DNA of 64,000 bases, taken from contig NZ_NPFY01000035.1 in the NCBI RefSeq assembly GCF_002259415.1, positions 124,001 to 188,000 on the forward strand, read 5' to 3'. The notes under the pieces are model-generated. The model did not search any database and had not been told where the DNA came from. It saw nothing but the letters and a program-made list of their open reading frames with translations. Positions 61,049 through 64,000 of this stretch are shown one piece after another. The position numbers and the translations under genes were made by a program. This DNA is from Rhodococcus sp. 14-2470-1b. Its GTDB lineage: Bacteria > Actinomycetota > Actinomycetes > Mycobacteriales > Mycobacteriaceae. Position 1 is the stretch's first letter. Every line of letters starts with the position of its first letter.

Positions 61049-63718
61049 TCAGGCGTCGACTGCTTCGGCGATGCGGGCACGGACGGCCACCAGAGCCTGG
61101 GCGATGCCGTCCGGATCGGATCCGGAACCCTGCGCGGAATCGGCTTTTCCGCCACCGCGTCCACCGATCGCCGGACCGAAGCTGCCGACGAGCTCTCCGG
61201 CCTTCACGCCTGCGTCCTGAGCGGCCTTGTTGGTGACGACGACGAACGGGACCTTGCCGTCCACGGAGCCGAACAGTACGACGACAGCCGGATCGCTGCC
61301 CAGCCTGCCGCGTACGTCGGTTGCGAGGGTCCGCAGGTCGTTTCCGCCCACACCGTCCGGTGCACGGGAGATGACCGCTCGAACGCTGCCGATCCGCTCC
61401 GCGCCGGCGGCCAGATCTCCGGCCGAGGACAGAACCGCAGCAGCTTTGACTGCCTCGAGCTCCTTCTCCGCGACGCGGAGCTTCTCCACCAGCGTCTCGA
61501 TTCGGGCCGGCACTTCCTCGCTCGGAACCTTCAGCGACGACGCGACCCCCGCGAGAAGTGCACGTTCCTTGGCCAAGTACCGGTACGAGTCGAGTCCGAC
61601 GAATGCCTCCACGCGGCGCACACCCGACCCGACCGATGACTCGCCCAGCAAGGTGACGGGCCCGATCTGCGAGGAATGCTCGACGTGCGTGCCGCCGCAC
61701 AGCTCCATCGAGAACGGCCCGCCGATCTCGACGACACGCACCTCGTCGCCGTAGTTCTCACCGAACAGTGCCATTGCCCCCATGGCCTTGGCGCTTGCGA
61801 GATCCGTCACCGACGTGTTGACCTGGAAGTCGGCGCCGATCGCATCGTTCGCGACGGCTTCGATGTCGCTTCGCTGCGATTCCGTCAGTGCACCCTGCCA
61901 CGAGAAGTCGAACCGCAGATATCCTGGCTTGTTGAGCGACCCGGCCTGAGTTGCATTGGGGCCCAGAATCTGTCGGAGTGCGGCATGCACCATGTGCGTA
62001 CCCGAGTGGCCCTGAGTCGCACCCTTGCGCCACGCCGGATCGACGGACACGCACACCACATCGCCTTCGGTGATCTGCCCTGTCTCGACCGTCACCTTGT
62101 GCGTCCACACCTTCTTGGCGATCTTCTGCACATCGTCGACCTTCACGGACAGTCCAGGCGCCGTGATGGAGCCGATGTCCGCGATCTGACCACCGGACTC
62201 CGCATACAGCGGGCTCCGGTCGAGGATCACCTCGACCGATTCTCCGGCAGTAGCCGTCGGGACTCGGACGCCGCCGGAGATCAAGGCCAGAACGTTCGCC
62301 TCGGAGGACAATTCGTCGAAGCCGGTGAACTCGGTCGGTCCACGATCGACGAAATCCTTGTACACCGACAGGTCGGTGTGCGCGTGCTTGCGGGCCCGAG
62401 CGTCGTCCTTGGCGCGTTGACGCTGCTCGGCCATGAGCGACCGGAACCCGTCCTCGTCGACGGTCAGCCCTGCCTCCGACGCCATCTCGAGAGTCAGGTC
62501 GATCGGGAATCCGTAGGTGTCGTGCAACGCGAACGCTTCGGCGCCGCCGATCGTCTTCCGGCCCGAGGACTTGACCGTCTCCGCGGCTGTGTCGAACAGC
62601 TTGGACCCCGACGTCAGGGTCTTCAGGAATGCCGTCTCCTCGCCGACCGAGACATTGAGGATGCGGTCGAACCCGGTGACCAGTTCGGGGTACGACTCGG
62701 CCATCGTGTCACGGACGACGGTGATCAACTGAGCCATCGTTTGATCCGGCGCACCGAGCAGGCGTGCGGACCGCACGATTCGGCGCAACAGACGCCGCAG
62801 AACGTAGCCGCGTCCGTCGTTGCCGGGGTTGACGCCGTCCGAGATCAGCAGTGCTGCCGTGCGCGCGTGGTCCGCGATGACACGGAACCGAACATCGTCG
62901 GTGTGGTCGACGCCGTACTTGCGTCCGCTGAGCTCCTCGGCCTTGGCGATGACCGGACGCACCAAATCGGTCTCGTACACGTTGTCGACACCCTGCAGCA
63001 GGAACGCGACACGCTCGACGCCCATACCGGTGTCGATGTTCTGCTTCGGCAACGGACCGAGGATCTCGAAATCGTCCTTGCTGATTCCCTGGCCGCGCTC
63101 GTTCTGCATGAAGACGAGGTTCCAGATCTCGATGTAGCGATCCTCGTCGGCCTCGGGGCCGCCATCGACTCCGTACTCGGGCCCACGGTCGTAGTAGATC
63201 TCCGAGCACGGACCACACGGCCCGGGGATGCCCATCGACCAGTAGTTGTCCGCCATCCCGCGGCGCTGGATCCGCTCGTCCGGAATTCCGGCGAGTTCCT
63301 TCCACAGCGCAATGGCCTCGTCGTCGTCGAGGTATGCCGTCACCCAGATGCGCTCGGGATCGAACCCGTAGCCACCGTCCTCGACGCGTCCCGTCAGCAG
63401 CGACCACGCGAACTTGATGGCGTCACGCTTGAAGTAGTTGCCGAACGAGAAGTTGCCTGCCATCTGGAAGAAGGTGTTGTGGCGCGTCGTTATCCCGACG
63501 TTCTCGATATCCAGTGTGCGGACGCACTTCTGGACGCTGGTGGCCGTCGCGTACGGCGGAGTCTGCTGACCGAGGAAGTACGGAACGAACTGCACCATGC
63601 CCGCATTGACGAACAGCAGGTTGGGGTCGTCGAGCACGAGCGAGGCACTGGGCACTTCGGTGTGCCCTGCCTTCACGAAGTGGTCGAGGAAACGCCTGCG
63701 AATGTCATGGGTTTGCAC
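61049..63718 (-). CDS. alaS: alanyl-tRNA synthetase
   Basis: Charges tRNA-Ala. The 889-aa protein is full length: class II catalytic core from residue 1 (RRRFLDHFVKAGHTEVPSASL), the editing domain with HSGTHMVHA and CGGTHVEHSSQIG, and a C-terminal DHHA1-like glycine-rich domain (GGRGGGKADSAQGSG). GTG 63718 has a TAACCT box exactly 6 nt upstream and no Shine-Dalgarno. It probably heads the alaS-ruvX-mltG-aroE operon. Confidence 0.97.
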   Translation of the reverse strand: MQTHDIRRRFLDHFVKAGHTEVPSASLVLDDPNLLFVNAGMVQFVPYFLGQQTPPYATATSVQKCVRTLDIENVGITTRHNTFFQMAGNFSFGNYFKRDAIKFAWSLLTGRVEDGGYGFDPERIWVTAYLDDDEAIALWKELAGIPDERIQRRGMADNYWSMGIPGPCGPCSEIYYDRGPEYGVDGGPEADEDRYIEIWNLVFMQNERGQGISKDDFEILGPLPKQNIDTGMGVERVAFLLQGVDNVYETDLVRPVIAKAEELSGRKYGVDHTDDVRFRVIADHARTAALLISDGVNPGNDGRGYVLRRLLRRIVRSARLLGAPDQTMAQLITVVRDTMAESYPELVTGFDRILNVSVGEETAFLKTLTSGSKLFDTAAETVKSSGRKTIGGAEAFALHDTYGFPIDLTLEMASEAGLTVDEDGFRSLMAEQRQRAKDDARARKHAHTDLSVYKDFVDRGPTEFTGFDELSSEANVLALISGGVRVPTATAGESVEVILDRSPLYAESGGQIADIGSITAPGLSVKVDDVQKIAKKVWTHKVTVETGQITEGDVVCVSVDPAWRKGATQGHSGTHMVHAALRQILGPNATQAGSLNKPGYLRFDFSWQGALTESQRSDIEAVANDAIGADFQVNTSVTDLASAKAMGAMALFGENYGDEVRVVEIGGPFSMELCGGTHVEHSSQIGPVTLLGESSVGSGVRRVEAFVGLDSYRYLAKERALLAGVASSLKVPSEEVPARIETLVEKLRVAEKELEAVKAAAVLSSAGDLAAGAERIGSVRAVISRAPDGVGGNDLRTLATDVRGRLGSDPAVVVLFGSVDGKVPFVVVTNKAAQDAGVKAGELVGSFGPAIGGRGGGKADSAQGSGSDPDGIAQALVAVRARIAEAVDA

Positions 63719-63724
63719 TGGTAC

Positions 63725-63730
63725 AGGTTA
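63725..63730 (-). promoter_or_regulatory. -10 box for leaderless alaS mRNA
   Basis: Minus-strand TAACCT, the same hexamer as in front of uvrC, lies 6 nt before GTG 63718. Confidence 0.5.
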
Positions 63731-63773
63731 ACCGGAGAACCACGGCGCCCGTGCATGCGCCGCGACCTGCGCG

Positions 63774-64000
63774 TCATCCACCGCGCACGATCCTGCGGAG
63801 CTTGCCGACGCGTGTACCGATCTCCCGTTCGACTCCATGATCGGTGGGTTCGTAGTAGTTCACCCCGACCAGCTCGTCGGGTGGGTACTGCTGGCGAAGT
63901 ACCCCACCGGGATCGTTGTGCGGGTACTTGTATCCAACCGCGTTACCGAGCGCCTCGGCGCCCTTGTAATGGCCATCACGTAGATGCGGAGGGACAGTCC
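63774..64000 (-). CDS. rarA: replication-associated recombination protein RarA (MgsA) C-terminus, partial
   Basis: The C-terminal 74 residues of a gene that begins beyond the right edge. The minus-strand frame reads LRDGHYKGAEALGNAVGYKY, then PHNDPGGVLRQQYPPDEL and NYYEPTDHG, the characteristic end of the RarA/MgsA/WRNIP1 AAA+ family that acts at stalled replication forks. Its upstream position relative to alaS matches the mycobacterial order (Rv2559c). The ATPase motifs lie outside the window. Confidence 0.85.
   Translation of the reverse strand, partial: TVPPHLRDGHYKGAEALGNAVGYKYPHNDPGGVLRQQYPPDELVGVNYYEPTDHGVEREIGTRVGKLRRIVRGG

Overview
The window is a 64-kb stretch of a high-GC actinobacterial chromosome, almost certainly Nocardiaceae and most like Rhodococcus/Rhodococcoides. 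Evidence: frequent GTG and TTG starts, actinobacterial genes such as mptB, opcA, whiA and mihF, and a gene order that follows the Mycobacterium tuberculosis Rv1459c-Rv1379 block and then the Rv2535c-Rv2559c block. A ppc gene, absent from M. tuberculosis, is present. No tRNA, rRNA, insertion sequence, prophage or CRISPR array was seen. It is essentially a core housekeeping region.

Layout. 1-7150: mannosyltransferase mptB, a two-gene ABC exporter, heme A synthase ctaA, a small conserved protein, quinone oxidoreductase qor, and heme O synthase ctaB. 7441-13875: pentose-phosphate operon tkt-tal-zwf-opcA-pgl. 14138-20444 (minus): ppc, secG, then the glycolytic operon gap-pgk-tpiA. 20602-25701 (minus): uvrC-rapZ-yvcK-whiA, coupled by 4-10 nt overlaps. 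25743-33281 (minus): fmt-rsmB, a MmcQ-like gene, rpe, ribD-ribE-ribBA-ribH and a PH-like membrane protein. 33369-36690: an accessory insert with a His-rich PadR regulator, a divergent membrane GGDEF protein and a Tat-exported cyclase-family enzyme. 36783-42733 (minus): mihF, gmk, rpoZ, coaBC, metK, priA. 42894-51746 (minus): pyrimidine operon pyrR-pyrB-pyrC-(PH-like)-carA-carB-pyrF. 51863-54110 (minus): pepQ, efp, nusB. 54184-54834: a plus-strand membrane protein. 54916-63718 (minus): alaS-ruvX-mltG-aroE-prepilin peptidase-aroC-aroK-aroB. 63774-64000: the C-terminal end of rarA.

How the genes work together. The tkt-to-pgl operon supplies NADPH and pentoses. gap-pgk-tpiA and ppc feed central carbon flow. 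The rib genes make riboflavin from GTP and from ribulose-5-phosphate, the product of rpe. The pyr operon makes UMP under likely PyrR translational control. The aro genes make chorismate, apart from steps encoded elsewhere.

The most unusual non-gene structure is a set of short tandem repeats (15-36 bp periods) at or just beyond gene ends: rapZ, the MmcQ gene, padR, coaBC, pyrR, the 54.2-kb membrane protein and upstream of the prepilin peptidase. Another is a 26-bp near-perfect palindrome between padR and the GGDEF gene. Many first genes carry a TANNNT -10 box 6-8 nt before the start codon and no Shine-Dalgarno site, which points to leaderless mRNAs. No clearly new multi-gene system was found. 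The PadR/GGDEF/cyclase insert is the best candidate for accessory biology.
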